Assembly: GCA_900491605.1 (NCBI GenBank)
Contig: UESW01004625.1
Coordinates: 506,906 to 570,905 of the forward strand
Source of the DNA: Calamus simplicifolius
Lineage: Eukaryota; Streptophyta; Magnoliopsida; Arecales; Arecaceae
Direction: 5' to 3'
Length of the DNA: 64,000 bases
A program made the position numbers and the translations under genes. Under the pieces are notes generated by a model. The model had not been told where the DNA came from and searched no databases. It saw only the letters and a program-made list of their open reading frames with translations. This document shows, piece after piece, positions 1 through 11,329 of the stretch (position 1 is the first letter of the stretch; each line of letters begins with the position of its first letter).

Positions 1-470
1 AGGCCGGGCTTCGGTTACCGATTCACCCATTCATCCTTAATCTTCTAGATAGGTACTCCCTGACCCCGTCCCAACTAGTTCCCAACTCCTTCCGAACTAT
101 TGTTGGTTTTTTGGTACTCTGCCATCTGCAGGGCATAGAGGCTAGCATTTCCTTGTTCCGCAGCTTCTATACCTTGCGCAAACAGTCGGGGTGGTGGTCT
201 TTCACTCCTAGATCCAATAGGATTCTTAGGTTGTGCCTTCCTTCCTCTGTTAAGGGATGGAAGGACAAGTTTTTCTTCGCGGACGTCAGCGGGGTTCGTG
301 GAAGCTGGGGGGTACCCAATATCGATGCCAACAGGGATGCCTCCATCCTTCCACGAGACCGGATGGCGTTTGGGCAGCTCCTGACTGCCGATATTCCTAA
401 GTGTAACAAGCTGATAGCCGAGGAGAACCTTCAACGTGCCGGCTTAATTCCCTCGAGGGATGAGCATTAG
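1..470 (+). CDS. Antisense additional ORF of Tat element, N-terminal part (Transposase_28-like), 5' incomplete
   Basis: The frame is open from position 3 to the TAG at 468-470, so the window starts inside it. It reads ...LTPSQLVPNSFR..., ...FLVLCHLQGIE..., ...SGWWSF... and SSVKGWKDKFFF, the conserved pattern of the 'putative gypsy type transposon' family (PF04195 by recall). It runs opposite to gag-pol, as in Retand-type elements. No ATG is visible because the true start is upstream of the window. The stop at 468-470 is followed by a long T-tract (509-525) and an AG at 545-546. The part from 549 is in the same frame, so an intron joining the two is likely, but no good GT donor is present near the end. 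The function of this protein family is unknown. Confidence 0.75.
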   Translation, partial: AGLRLPIHPFILNLLDRYSLTPSQLVPNSFRTIVGFLVLCHLQGIEASISLFRSFYTLRKQSGWWSFTPRSNRILRLCLPSSVKGWKDKFFFADVSGVRGSWGVPNIDANRDASILPRDRMAFGQLLTADIPKCNKLIAEENLQRAGLIPSRDEH

Positions 471-548
471 TCCACTCGCCTCTCTTCTCTGTTCTTTCCC
501 TTCTCTCTTTTTTTTTTTTTTTTTTAACTATCCCTTGCTTGCGTAGGG

Positions 549-2081
549 ATGGCGCCGACTTTGCACAAGCTTAAGCAGGTGGCTGCCAAGAAGAGGAAGG
601 CCGCGGGGACTGTGTCCCCTACCGAAGGGAGGGCTGCCACCAAGGTTCCCAGGAGGGCCGACGCCAGGAGGGTTAGTGGCAGAGAGACCGACGCTGGGGT
701 GGCCGACGCCGGAGGAACTATAGTCGTGAAGCCCATACGTGCCAAAGTCTCGAAGAAGGGCGGCCCCAAAAGGGCCGCCACTAAAGGGGTCGATGCCCAG
801 AAGGCCAAAGCAGTGGGGCCCGTGCGCATAGGCGAGGCGGCCCCACCCCAAGCCGAAGAACCCGTCATGGAAGACGCAGCGAAGGCCAGGGCCGGGAAGG
901 AGGTGGAGCAAGGCCCGCCGGAGGAAGAATCTCCAGCTCCGGCTCCTCCAATTATTTTACTTGATTTATCTCCCGATGGGACGACGCCGTCTCCCACGCC
1001 TAAAGAAACGGGTAAGGCTCCGGCGGCGATAGCGGCAACTCCAGTTGCAGCCTTGCCCCCTACGAGGGCGGCAGCTGAGGCGCCCCTGCTCGCTAAGGGG
1101 CCAGATGCGGCAGGCTCCGAGGCGGGATCAGCCTCGGCAGGTCCGATGCCCAGGGAAGGGAGGAGTATCGACCCCTCCTTCCAATCAATGCTGGCGAACC
1201 ATAGCCGCTGGGCTACACGAGTCATAGAGGAAGCTTCAGTAGCGGAGATGCAAGAGTACCTCCGAGGTCAGGGGTGTGTTACCTTTTTCCGTGAAGCCTC
1301 GGTGGCGCACCTCTGGGTGAGTTTTTGTACTATTATTGTCCTTTTTCTTTTTCCCTTTTGCTTTCTTTATGTCTGGATTTTTTTTTTTTTTTTCCAGGCC
1401 CTGAACTCCCTGGTCGCCCTTAAAGATCTCTGGACTCTGAGTGATACCGCCATTGAACAGGCGCGGGGGGAGATGGTCTCCCTTCAAGTCAGAGCAGAAA
1501 AAGCGGCGATGGCTTTAGAGGACACCCGGGCCACCCTGTCGGGTGAGGTAGAGGTTAATCGGCTTAGAGCCGAGAAAGCTGAATACGCGCTGGAAGTTGC
1601 CCAGCGTCGCGCTGCCCATGAGCTGGACAATGCTCAGGTGGCAGAAGAAAAGCAAAAAGCGGCCGAGGAGAAGCTGATAGCGGCCGAGGAGAAGCTGGTG
1701 GCGACCGAAGAGAAACTGATAGCAGCAGAGCAGGAGGTAGGTGTTCTAAAGACTCAATTGAGTTCTGCCTCCGCCGAGACCGATGCGGCTAAGGAAGCCA
1801 CCAGCCAACACATAATTAAAATCGCGGATCTGGAGGCGGTATTGGCGGCGGCCCAGAGAAGAGCCATCGAGGCGGAAAAGAAGGGGGTCAATGTCATAGA
1901 GGATTATAAGAAATCCGCAGCCTTTGATGACGAGGTAGCCGAGTCAGCGGCGCTAGCTTATGACGCCGGCTTCCAGGATTGTAAAAAGAAAGTCCAGGAG
2001 CTTTACGACCTGGAAGATATCGAGGAGCTGCAGCCTGACGACGTCCCCGAGGATGATGCCCCGCCTTCGGATGCCCATTAG
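549..2081 (+). CDS. Antisense additional ORF of Tat element, C-terminal coiled-coil part
   Basis: This is an open frame of 510 codons. The first ~220 residues are Ala/Pro/Lys-rich and low complexity (AAKKRKAAG looks like a basic nuclear-localisation patch). From about residue 285 there is a long Ala/Glu/Lys coiled coil, including four near-copies of AAEEKLIA. The acidic C-terminus ends ELQPDDVPEDDAPPSDAH. This layout is typical of antisense-ORF products of plant Tat elements; their function is not established. Residues ~257-283 (VSFCTIIVLF...FFFFFQ) look like a membrane helix but coincide exactly with an intron at 1317-1397, so the mature protein probably lacks them. It ends 3.4 kb from the end of pol, convergent with it across the 76-bp array. 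Confidence 0.7.
   Translation: MAPTLHKLKQVAAKKRKAAGTVSPTEGRAATKVPRRADARRVSGRETDAGVADAGGTIVVKPIRAKVSKKGGPKRAATKGVDAQKAKAVGPVRIGEAAPPQAEEPVMEDAAKARAGKEVEQGPPEEESPAPAPPIILLDLSPDGTTPSPTPKETGKAPAAIAATPVAALPPTRAAAEAPLLAKGPDAAGSEAGSASAGPMPREGRSIDPSFQSMLANHSRWATRVIEEASVAEMQEYLRGQGCVTFFREASVAHLWVSFCTIIVLFLFPFCFLYVWIFFFFFQALNSLVALKDLWTLSDTAIEQARGEMVSLQVRAEKAAMALEDTRATLSGEVEVNRLRAEKAEYALEVAQRRAAHELDNAQVAEEKQKAAEEKLIAAEEKLVATEEKLIAAEQEVGVLKTQLSSASAETDAAKEATSQHIIKIADLEAVLAAAQRRAIEAEKKGVNVIEDYKKSAAFDDEVAESAALAYDAGFQDCKKKVQELYDLEDIEELQPDDVPEDDAPPSDAH
1317..1397 (+). other. Probable 81-nt intron in the antisense ORF, in frame and stop-free
   Basis: The donor is GTGAGT at 1317-1322. The acceptor is TTTCCAG ending at 1397, after a run of about 20 T. 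The length is 81 nt, exactly 27 codons, with no stop. Read unspliced it encodes a very hydrophobic segment in an otherwise charged protein. The splice signals and composition favour an intron over a transmembrane helix. Confidence 0.75.
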
Positions 2082-2315
2082 CAGCTTTTTGTTTTTCTTC
2101 TGGTCGGGCATTTTGTAAACTTCATCATCAATGAATATTTTTAATCTCCTTGATCCTTCAATCATGATCTACTTCATTTGTTCGAACTGCTGTGAACTGC
2201 CAGTCGATAGGATCATGTATAGTAGGTTACGCTAGATAGGACCGTGATGCTGTCCTAACACTGACATGACCGATATTCGGTGGTAGCGCGGATTTTAGTT
2301 GCTATCGTAAACGTG

Positions 2316-5300
2316 AGATGCTAGTCCTCGGTGCCAACACATAGTTGGTTTTTACAGCCGACGCTGAGCGTCGGTCTTTCGTGCCAGCGCATAGCTGGTT
2401 CTTGACTGCCGGAATGGATCTGGTCGTTTGCTGCCGACGTTGGGCACCGGTCTTAGATGCCAACGCGGAGTTGGTCTTTGACTGCCGGAGCGGATCCGGT
2501 CTTTTTCTGCCGATGCTGGGCACCGGTCTTAGATGCCAACGTGGAGTTGGTCTTTGACTACCGGAGCGGATCCGGTCTTTTGTTGCCAACGCTGGGCGCC
2601 GGTCTTAGATGCCAACGCGGAATTGGTCTTCGACTGCCAGAGCGGATCCGGTCTTTTGCTGCCGACGCTGGGCGCCGGTCTTAGATGCCAACGCGGAGTT
2701 GGTCTTTGACTGCCGGAGCGGATCCGGTCTTTTGCTGCCGACGCTGGGCGCCGGTCTTAGATGCCAACGTGGAGTTGGTCTTTGACTGCCGGAGCGGATC
2801 CGGTCTTTTGCTGCCGACGCTGGGCACGGTCTTAGATGACAACGCGGAGTTGGTCTTTGACTGCCAAGCGGATCCGGTCTTTTGCTGCCGACGCTGGGCG
2901 CCGGTCTTAGATGCCAACGCGGAGTTGGTCTTTGACTGCTGGAGCAGATCCGGTCTTTTGCTGCCGACGCTGAGCGCCGGTCTTAGGTGCCAATGCGGAG
3001 TTGGTCTTTGACGGCCGGAACGGATCCGGTCTTTTGCTGCCGACGCTAGGCGCCAGTCTTAGATGCCAACGCGGAGTTGGTCTTTGACTGCCGGAGCGGA
3101 TCCGGTCTTTTGCTGCCGACGTTGGGCGCCGGTCTTAGATGCAAACGCGGAGTTGGTCTTTGACTGCCGGAGCGGATCCGGTCTTTTGCTGCCGACGCTA
3201 GGCACCGGTCTTAGATGCCAACGCAGAGTTGGTCTTTGACTGCCGGAGCGGATCCGGTCTTTTGCTGCCGACGCTGGGCGCCGGTCTTAGATGCCAACGC
3301 GGAGTTGGTCTTTGACTGCCAGAGCGGATCCGGTCTTTTGCTGCCGACGCTGAGCGCCGGTCTTAGGTGCCAATGCGGAGTTGGTCTTTGACGGTCGGAA
3401 CGGATCCGGTCTTTTGCTGCCGACGCTAGACCCGGTCTTAGGTGCCAACGCGGAGTTGGTCTTTGACGGCCGGAATGGATCCGGTCTTTTGCTGCCGACG
3501 CTAGACGCCGGTCTTAGGTGCCAACGCGGAGTTGGTTTTTGATGGCCGGAATGGATCCGGTCTTTTGTTGCCGACGCTAGACGTCGGTCTTAGGTGCCAA
3601 CACGGAGTTGGTCTTTGACGGCCGGAACGGATCCAGTCTTTTGCTGCCGATGCTAGACGCCGGTCTTAGGTGCCAACGTGGAGTTGGTCTTTGACGGCCG
3701 GAACGGATCCGGTCTTTTGCTGCCGACGCTAGATGCCGGTCTTAGGTGCCAACGCGGAGTTGGTCTTTGACTGCCGGAGTGGATCCGGTCTTTTGCTGCC
3801 GACGCTGGGCGCCGGTCTTAGATGCCAACGCGGAGTTGGTCTTTGACTGCCGGAGCGGATCCGGTCTTTTGCTGCCGACGGGGCGCCGGTCCTAGATGCC
3901 AATGCGGAGTTGGTCTTTGACTGCCGGAGCGGATCCGGTCTTTTGCTGCCGACGCTGGGCGCCGGTCTTAGATGCCAACGCGGAGTTGGTCTTTGACTGT
4001 CGGAGCGGATCCGGTCTTTTGCTGCCGACGCTGAGCGCCGGTCTTAGGTGCCAATGCGGAGTTGGTCTTTGACTGCCGGAGCGGATCCGGTCTTTTGCTG
4101 CCGACGCTGGGCGCCGGTCTTAGATGCCAACGCAGAGTTGGTCTTTGACTGCCGGAGCGGATCCGGTCTTTTGCTGCCGACGCTGGGCGCCGGTCTTAGA
4201 TGCCAACGTGGAGTTGGTCTTTGACTGCCGGAGCGGATCTGGTCTTTTGCTGCCGACGCTGGGCGCTGGTCTTAGATGCCAACGCGGAGTTGGTCTTTGA
4301 CTGCCGGAGCGGATCCGGTCTTTTGTTGCCGACGCTGGGCGCCGGTCTTAGATGCCAACGCGGAGTTGGTCTTTGACTGCCGGAGCGGATCCGGTCTTTT
4401 GCTGCCGATGCTGGGCGCCGATCTTAGATGCCAACGCGGAGTTGGTCTTTGACTGCCGGAGCGGATCCGGTCTTTGACGGCCGGAACGGATCCGGTCTTT
4501 TGCTACCGACGCTAGACGCCGGTCTTAGGTGCCATCATGGAGTTGGTCTTTGACTACTGGAGCGGATCCGGTCTTTTGCTGCTGACGCTGGGCGCCGGTC
4601 TTAGATGCCAATGCGGAGTTGGTCTTTGACTGCCGGAGTGGATCCGGTCTTTTGCTGTCGACGCTGGGCGCCGGTCTTAGATGCCAACACGGAGTTGGTC
4701 TTTGACTGCCGGAGCGGATCCGGTCTTTTGCTGCCGACGCTGGGCGCCGATCTTAGATGCCAATGCGGAGTTGGTCTTTAACTGCCGGAGCGGATCCGGT
4801 CTTTTGCTGCCGACGCTGGGCGCAGGTCTTAGATGCCAACGCGGAGTTGGTCTTTGACTGCCGGAGCGGATCTGGTCTTTTGTTGCCGACGCTGGGCGCC
4901 GGTCTTAGATGCCAACGCGGAATTGGTCTTCGACTGCCGGAGCGGATCCGGTCTTTTGCTGCCGACGCTGGGCGCCGGTCTTAGACGCCAACGCGGAATT
5001 GGTCTTCGACTCAGAGCGGATCCGGTCTTTTGCTGCCGACGCTGGGCACCGGTCTTAGATGCCAACGCGGAGTTGGTCTTTGACTGCTGGAGCGGATCCG
5101 GTCTTTTGCTGCCGACGCTGGGCACCGGTCTTAGATGCCAACGGAGTTGGTCTTTGACTGTCGGAGCGGATCCGGTCTTTTGCTGCCGACGCTGAGCGCC
5201 GGTCTTAGGTGCCAATGCGGAGTTGGTCTTTGACTGCCGGAGCGGATCCGGTCTTTTGCTGCCGACGCTGGACGCCGGTCTTAGATGCCAACGCGGAGTT

Positions 5301-5412
5301 GGTCTTTGACTGCCGGAGCGGATCCGGTCTTTTGCTGCCGACGCTGAGCGCCGGTCTTAGGTGCCAATGCGGAGTTGGTCTTTGACTGCCGGAGCGGATC
5401 CGGTCTTTTGCT
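2316..5412. repeat. 76-bp tandem array (~40 units), each unit made of three short hairpins
   Basis: The unit is ~76 bp and contains the BamHI site GGATCC. Each unit splits into three related ~25-bp subunits of form GCC-arm-loop-arm-GGTCTT: CCAACgcggaGTTGG, CCGGAgcggaTCCGG and CCGACgctgggcGCCGG. Units differ by scattered substitutions and small indels (e.g. short units near 2828, 3427, 3870, 4450 and 5010). The array lies between the 3' end of pol (minus) and the 3' end of the antisense ORF (plus). Since 76 is not a multiple of 3, the open frames found in it on both strands are by-products of repetition, not genes. Confidence 0.95.
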
Positions 5413-5488
5413 AAACATACTCATTCGAAAATAAGAACATGTCTATTATTCAGGCATCATACAGATTCAAGTTAATAACGATAGAATT

Positions 5489-6430
5489 CTATTGATAGTA
5501 CCATCGTAAATTGTCGGCATTCCAAGTTCGAGGGAGCAGCTTTCCGTCTAGCTCTTCGACTTTATATGCCCCATGGTGGAATACCTCTTTGACACGGTAT
5601 GGCCCTTCCCATTTTGGGGCCAGCTTGCCCCCTTCTGTTGGCTTTGATACTTCAGCTCTTCGTAGGACCAGGTCTCCTGGCCGGAATGTCTTGGGCCGCA
5701 CCCGAGAGTTGTAGTGTCGGGCCACTCGCTGACGGAATGCTGCCATACGAAGATGCGCTTGATCTCGCAATTCTTCCACCAAATCCAGATCAGCCCTCAG
5801 TTGATTGGAGTTGCTTTCTTCGTGGTATAATTCCGTCCGGGGACTAGGAGCCCCTATTTCTACGGGGATGACCGCCTCGGTCCCAAAGACCAAGCTAAAA
5901 GGGGTTTCCCCTGTGGGTGCTCGCGGTGTCGTATGGTAGGCCCACAACACACTGGAAAGTTCTTCCACCCAGCGCCCTTTACAGTTATCTAGCCGAGTCC
6001 GGAGCCCTTGGAGGATGATGCAATTGGTCACCTCATCTGCGCCGTTGGTTTGGGGATGCCCTACGGAGGTGAATCGGTGACGGATGCCTAGGCCCTTGCA
6101 GAATTCTCGGAAGGCCGTGTTATCAAACTGTCGACCGTTGTCTGTAACCAGGGTGTGTGGTAACCCAAACCGACACACCACAGATTTCCAGAAGAAAGTC
6201 CTCACTTTGGCTTCCGTGATTTTAGCAAGAGCTTCCGCCTCGATCCACTTAGTGAAATGATCGACGGCCACAACTAGGAACTTACGTTGTCCGGAGGCAG
6301 GAGGGAAAGGTCCCAGGATGTCCATGCCCCATTGTGCAAAGGGCCACGGTGTAGCCAGGGGGGTCAGCTGGGACGCCGGTTGATGTTGGATGTTGGCATG
6401 ACGCTGGCAGCTGTCACATCTTTTGACGAG
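5489..6430 (-). pseudogene. Gypsy G1 integrase (pol C-terminus)
   Basis: This inserts reverse-transcribed element DNA into the genome. The frame contains KRCDSCQRH (CC half of the HHCC zinc-binding module, ~6430-6400), then the rve core: VDHFTKW, VTDNGRQF and the PQTNG...EVTN segment supply the D, D and E catalytic residues. A C-terminal domain follows with RPGDLVLRR and KWEGPYRVKEV. There is no chromodomain, consistent with Tat. The core is open from an ATG at 6325 to the stop at 5489, but it is joined to upstream pol only across a frameshift near 6425, so it is no longer part of an intact polyprotein. Confidence 0.92.
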
Positions 6431-8283
6431 TTAGAGGCGTCCTCTTTCATTGTCAACCAATAATACCCCTGACGTAGAGCTTTATATGCAAGGGCCCTGC
6501 CCCCCAGATGGCTTCCACATATCCCCTCGTGTATCTCTCGCAAAATATAGTTGGCATCGGTGGGACCGACACACCTGAGGATAGGGTATGAGAATGACCT
6601 TCGGTAGAGCTTTCCTTCCATAAGGAAGAATTTCGGGGCTCGTCTTCTAAGTTTCCTAGCTTCGGCAGGGTCTTCTGGGAGGATGCCATCAGTAAAGTAT
6701 TGAACGTAGGCATCCATCCAGGAGGGCTCCAGCTCTACAGGCAAAGTTTCTCTTGGTACCTCAATGCTTGGGACTTCTAAATGCTCCACATAAGCCTTTC
6801 CCAACATCCTGTCAACCGAGGCGGCGAGATGGGATAGGGTGTCGGCTCTGGCGTTCTCTTGTCGAGGAATGTAGCTGACGCTGAAGTGAGTGAATGGGGA
6901 AACCATTGAGTGCACCGCGTCTAAGTAGCGGGCCATGATGGGATCCTTTGCCTCGTACTCCTTTGTAATCTCGCCAGCAACTAGTTGGGAGTCGGTGAAG
7001 GCTCTAAGGCGTTTCACCCCAAGCTCCCTAGCCAACCTTACACCGGATAACAACGCTTCATATTCCGCCTGGTTGTTAGTAGCTGGAAAGAGGAAGCGAA
7101 GTGCACATTCAGTCACGACCCCATCCGAGTTGGCCAAGATGAGGCCTGCTCCGCTCCCTTGAGAGTTATATGCCCCATCTACGTGGAGAACCCACTCATC
7201 TTCGCTGGTTCCAAGGGGTTGAATGTGCGTAGGAGGTTCTTCAGGTGGCTCCATTCCCCAAGTACATTCAACCAAGAAATCTGCCAGAACTTGGGACTTC
7301 ATAGCCGACCGGGGGCGGAAAGATATATCAAACTCCCCCAGCTTGAGGGCCCATCTTGCCAGTCGGCCGGAAATATCTGGATGAGCCAGAACCGTCTTTA
7401 GAGGCTGGTCCGTGATCACCACGATCGGGTGGGCTTGGAAATATGGCCGCAGTCTTTGGGCAGACACGATCAATGAGAAGACGATTTTTTCCATGTTTGA
7501 GTATCGGGTCTCAGCATCATGAAGTACCTTACTCGTATAATATACTGGCCTTTGTGTGCCGCTAGTGTCCATTCGGACTAGCACGGAGCTAACAGCCTCG
7601 GGAGAAGCCGCAAGGTATAGAAGGAGCTCTTCTCCGCTCATCGGCTTGGATAACAGTGGCGGGGTAGATAAGAATGTCTTTAACCCTTCGAACGCCTCTT
7701 GGCATTCTTTGGTCCACTCGAACTCGTTGATTCGGCGAAGCGCCTTGAAGAAAGGCAAACACCTTTCAGCTGACTTGGATAGGAAGCGGCTTAGGGCGGC
7801 TACTCTTCCCATCAAGCGTTGTACTTCCTTCTTATTGGAAGGAGGCCTCATGTCCAGGATGGCTTGGACTTTGTCTGGGTTTGCTTCGATTCCCCTCCGG
7901 GTCACCATGAAACCCAAAAACTTTCCAGCGATCACCCCGAATGCACATTTGCGAGGGTTTAGCTTCATCTGATACCGACGAAGCCTGTCGAATGTTTCTG
8001 CTAGGTCTGCGATGTGGTCATCAGTATGAACGCTTTTCGTCAGCATGTCATCCACGTATACTTCCATGTTACGTCCTATCTGACCTTCAAAAACTTTGTT
8101 CATCAACCTTTGGTAAGTAGCTCCCGCATTCTTTAACCCAAAAGGCATTACCCTGTAGCAATACAACCCCTTTTCGGTTATGAAGGAGGTAGCTTCTTCA
8201 TCCACCGGGTTCATCCGGATCTGGTTGTATCCAGAGAAAGCATCCATGAAGCTGAGAACCTCATGGCCGGATGTAGCGTCCAC
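6364..8283 (-). pseudogene. Gypsy G1 reverse transcriptase, RNase H and second (Tat-type) RNase H
   Basis: Pol middle segment, 639 codons, for copying element RNA into DNA. RT motifs are FMDAFSGYNQI, MPFGLKNAGATYQ and the catalytic VYVDDML. A connection/RNase H-like region follows (YYTSKVL, ITDQPL), then a second RNase H with HVDGAYN, NNQAEYEAL and FTDSQLV, giving D, E and D. The second RNase H is the known signature of the Tat lineage. The frame ends after the HH part of the integrase zinc finger (REIHEGICGSHLGG), where a frameshift near 6425 puts the integrase out of frame. The 5' break is a TGA at 8298-8296, directly after FPLP. Confidence 0.92.
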
Positions 8284-8295
8284 CAGGTGATCGAT

Positions 8296-9318
8296 TCAAG
8301 GCAGGGGGAAGCTGTCTTTAGGGCATGCCTTGTTTAGGTCGGTGAAGTCTACGCACATTCTCCAACTCCCATTGGCCTTGCGGACCAGAACCACATTAGC
8401 CAGCCACTCGGGATAGTGGACCTCCCGAATATGGCCTGCAGTCATTAACTTACGAATCTCTTCGTCGATGGCTTTCTGCCTATCCGGAGCGAAGTTTCTC
8501 TTTTTCTGTCGGACAGGCCGACACCTCGGCTTGAGGTTAAGTTGGTGGGTGATTACTTCTTCAGGAATGCCCGGCATGTCTGAGGGTGACCATGCAAAAA
8601 CGTTCGTGTTGGCCCACAAGAAGGTGAGAAGTTGTTGACGTACCTCCTCTGGAAGTGATGCCCCCAGCTGAACAGTTCTTGCTGGGTCATCACCCAAGGG
8701 GAGGGTTAGGAGGTGTTCAGCTGGTTCTCCTCTTCTTTCCAATTCCCTAAGATCGAGCGACTCCGAGGCCGTCGCTGATTCTGCGCTCAGCGGGCTGGGC
8801 GACAGATGGTAGCAAGGCGGAAGTGTGCTTTGCTCCCCTTTCATTTCTCCGACGCCTTCATGGGTGGGAAACCTTACCAATAACCTCTTAGTGGAAATCA
8901 CAGCATCCAGCAGATTCAGCCCCGGTCTTCCCAAGATGGCGTTATAAGCCAGCGGGACCCGGACCACCAAGAAGTTTATGACCACGGTGCTATGGCGTGG
9001 AGGGGTTCCAGCCGTGATCGGGAGAGCAATTTCACCTTCGACGCTCACTGAGTCTCCCGTGAAGCCCATTAGCGGTGTGGCAACGGGTCGGAGTAGAGAC
9101 CTTGATAAGTTCATCCGAACAAAAGCGTCATAACTCAAGACGTCCACAGAGCTCCCACTATCAATTAGAATTCTTTTTACAGGGTGTTTAGCTATAGTCA
9201 TGGACACCACGACGCTGTCGTCATGTTTATTAACTACCCCATCTAAATCCTTTCCGAAGAAAGGTATTACAGAGTCTATTCCTCTCGAGGTCTCTTCGAA
9301 CCACCATCCGCTCCCCAA
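8296..9318 (-). pseudogene. Gypsy G1 aspartic protease and N-terminal part of reverse transcriptase
   Basis: This is a 340-codon open segment. The retropepsin active site is ILIDSGSSVDVL, followed by the flap-like region and AILGRPGLN. The C-terminal third is the start of RT (RPVRQKKRNFAPDRQKAI, EWLANVVLVRK, WRMCVDFTDLNKACPKD). It stops at TGA 8298-8296, inside the conserved segment that normally continues into the next RT block. The codon fits CGA (Arg) changed to TGA by a C-to-T transition. Its frame differs from gag upstream, so either a programmed shift or another indel separates them; several frames are broken around 9250-9330. Confidence 0.9.
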
Positions 9319-9328
9319 GAGATCATAG

Positions 9329-10959
9329 CTATGGTCTTTTCAGTTGGGGTATTGTCCACGCCAGCCGGGCGACCTCGGGGCACCGCGGGGCCATCGCTGG
9401 GAGATTACCTCTTCGAACAAACTTGCCCAGGTGGCCTTGCTGAACCAGCTCCTCGATAGCCTTTTTTAGATGACGGCAGTCTTCGGTGTCATGGCCGTAG
9501 TCTCGGTGATAACGGCAGTAGAACTCCTTGTTGCGGGGACCCCCGGACTTCAAGGGAGTCGGACGCTTGAAATATGGTTCTTCTTCAATCTCCAGCAGGA
9601 TGTGAGAGATGGGAGCCATGAGAGGAGTGAATTGCTCTTTAGGAACCAGTGCCTGCGGCCGGCGATCTGAGCGTCGTGGAGGCTCGGGCTTTCGTGGTTG
9701 TGTACCAGCACGGTCAGAAGGCGGTGGTTTATTACTGGGGTTCTTGTCAACTTCTCTCCTGGAAGAATCTGCTTCATCAGCACGGATGTACTTCTGTGCT
9801 CGGCTCAGAAGCTCGGCGTAGGAGCGCGGAGGCTTCTTATCCAGGGAATAGGCGAATCTATACGGGCGAAGTCCTCTCTTCAGGGCCAAGGTGGCGACGG
9901 AGTCCTCCAGGTTGTATACTTCCAGCGCTGCTTTCTTAAATCGAGCGACGAAATCCTTTAAGGTCTCGCCATTCCTCTGTTGGACAGCAAAAAGGCTATC
10001 GGCAACTCGTGGGATCTTTCGACAGGCATCAAAATGAGCCAGGAAGGATCGTTCAAGTTGCCGAAACGAGTTGATGCTGCGGGGGGGCAACCGTGAGTAC
10101 CACGCGCGTGCCGCCTTACGGAGCGTGGCCGGAAGGCGACGCACAATAAGGAATCCGTCGCTCCCTGGACCTGCATGAGGACTTTGTAGCTTTCCAGATG
10201 GTCCAGGGGGTCAGTCGTTCCATCATATGGATCCAACTGAGGGAGACGAAACCGGGGGGGAACAGGTTCCTCCATGATATGGCGAGACAGCGGGGGGCGA
10301 TGCTCATACTCCGCTGCATAGGGATCGGCGATCCGACGGCTGAGTTCGTCCAACCGCCGATGGTACTCGTCAAGCCTTTTCTCAGCCCGTCGAGTGGTTC
10401 TCCGGGGAGTGTTACCTCGGGATGAGTCGGAAGAAGAAGATTGCGGGCGCAAAGAATGTGCCCGCTTGGCCTCCTTTTCTTCCGGTCGGTGATGGGAACG
10501 GCCGGAGCGACGGGAGGGAGACCGTCGCCGCTTTGAGGTCCCTTGGGACGATTCGGAAGAAGAAGATCGCCGGGGCAGCGAATGTGCTCGCCTGGACTCC
10601 TTTTCTTCTGGTCGGCGGTGGGAGTGACCGAGGCGACGGGAGGGAGATCGTCGTCGCTTCGAGGTCCCTTGACGATGAGGTTCAGGGGGCGAACGATGAG
10701 AAACCTCAGGCGGGGTTCCTCCCTGGTGAGACTGAACTGTTCCTCGCACCCCTTCGCCCATCGCAGGAGGTTGTGTTGCGGCAGCCACATGATGCTCTTG
10801 CAGCCCCCGGACCATCTTCGTCAGGTCCTGGACCTGATGAGCTAGGACATCAAGTCGGTCGGATTGGCTTGTCGGTGCGAGGGGTGGAGCATGCTCAGCT
10901 TGCGGGATGTGCCCGGTTGCTTGGCTGGAGGAGGCCTCTTGCGCTCGCGTGGTCACCAT
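9329..10959 (-). pseudogene. Gypsy G1 gag (capsid/nucleocapsid), one frameshift
   Basis: I chose the ATG at 10959 (MVTTRAQEASS) because an open-frame start at 11052 would lie inside the LTR. The N-terminal half is low complexity with a duplicated Ser/Arg-rich block (GTSKRRRSPSRR twice). The retrotransposon gag core begins near RFRLPQLDPYDGTTDPLDHL. A 1-nt deletion near 10133 shifts the frame, and the core resumes as PATLRKAARAWYSRLPP...FRQLERSFLAHF. A nucleocapsid-like Cys/His segment (CRYHRDYGHDTEDCRHLK) lies near the C-terminus. The stop is at 9331-9329. The protein packages element RNA. Confidence 0.9.
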
Positions 10960-11320
10960 CGCTTCCTTTGCAAAACTGGAGGGGTTCCAAGGAGAATTTT
11001 TGACCTGGCTTGCCCCCCTACCTGGCGTGCCAATCTGTTGCGGCCGACTCACGTATGATGAACGTCGGGCAGGCTGAGATCACTGGATGCGTAGAAAGGT
11101 CGTCGTCTTCCACCAAGAGCCTTGGTCTATTGGAAAAGGCCGCCGTCTTCCTCCAAGAGCCTGCAAAAAGTCCCGGACCGGTGGTTCCGGTGGGGACCCT
11201 CCGACGCCCAAGTTAGTGAGTCATCGAACAGGGATGTGATCTTTGTTAGGACTCTTGTCAAGCAAGTCTTATTTTTGAGAGAAAGGAAAAAGAGCCCCCT
11301 GTGCATGGAGCTCGAATCCT

Positions 11321-11329
11321 CCTTGTATA
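11321..11329 (-). promoter_or_regulatory. TATA-like element of the G1 LTR
   Basis: TATACAAGG on the minus strand, ~290 bp upstream of the proposed LTR end and just downstream of the U3 repeat array. The position suits an LTR promoter. No transcript evidence is available. Confidence 0.35.

Noticed and set aside
524..1225. 233-codon minus-strand frame
   Set aside because: Shadow of the Ala-rich antisense-ORF coding strand; no known domain and no independent support.
1317..1397. Transmembrane helix in the antisense-ORF protein
   Set aside because: The hydrophobic stretch coincides exactly with a consensus GT...polypyrimidine...AG intron.
2316..5412. CRISPR-like regular array
   Set aside because: It is a continuous tandem repeat without unique spacers, inside a plant retrotransposon; the short hairpins are part of the unit.
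10422..11003. 193-codon plus-strand frame opposite gag
   Set aside because: Shadow of the Arg/Ser-rich part of gag; no family resemblance.
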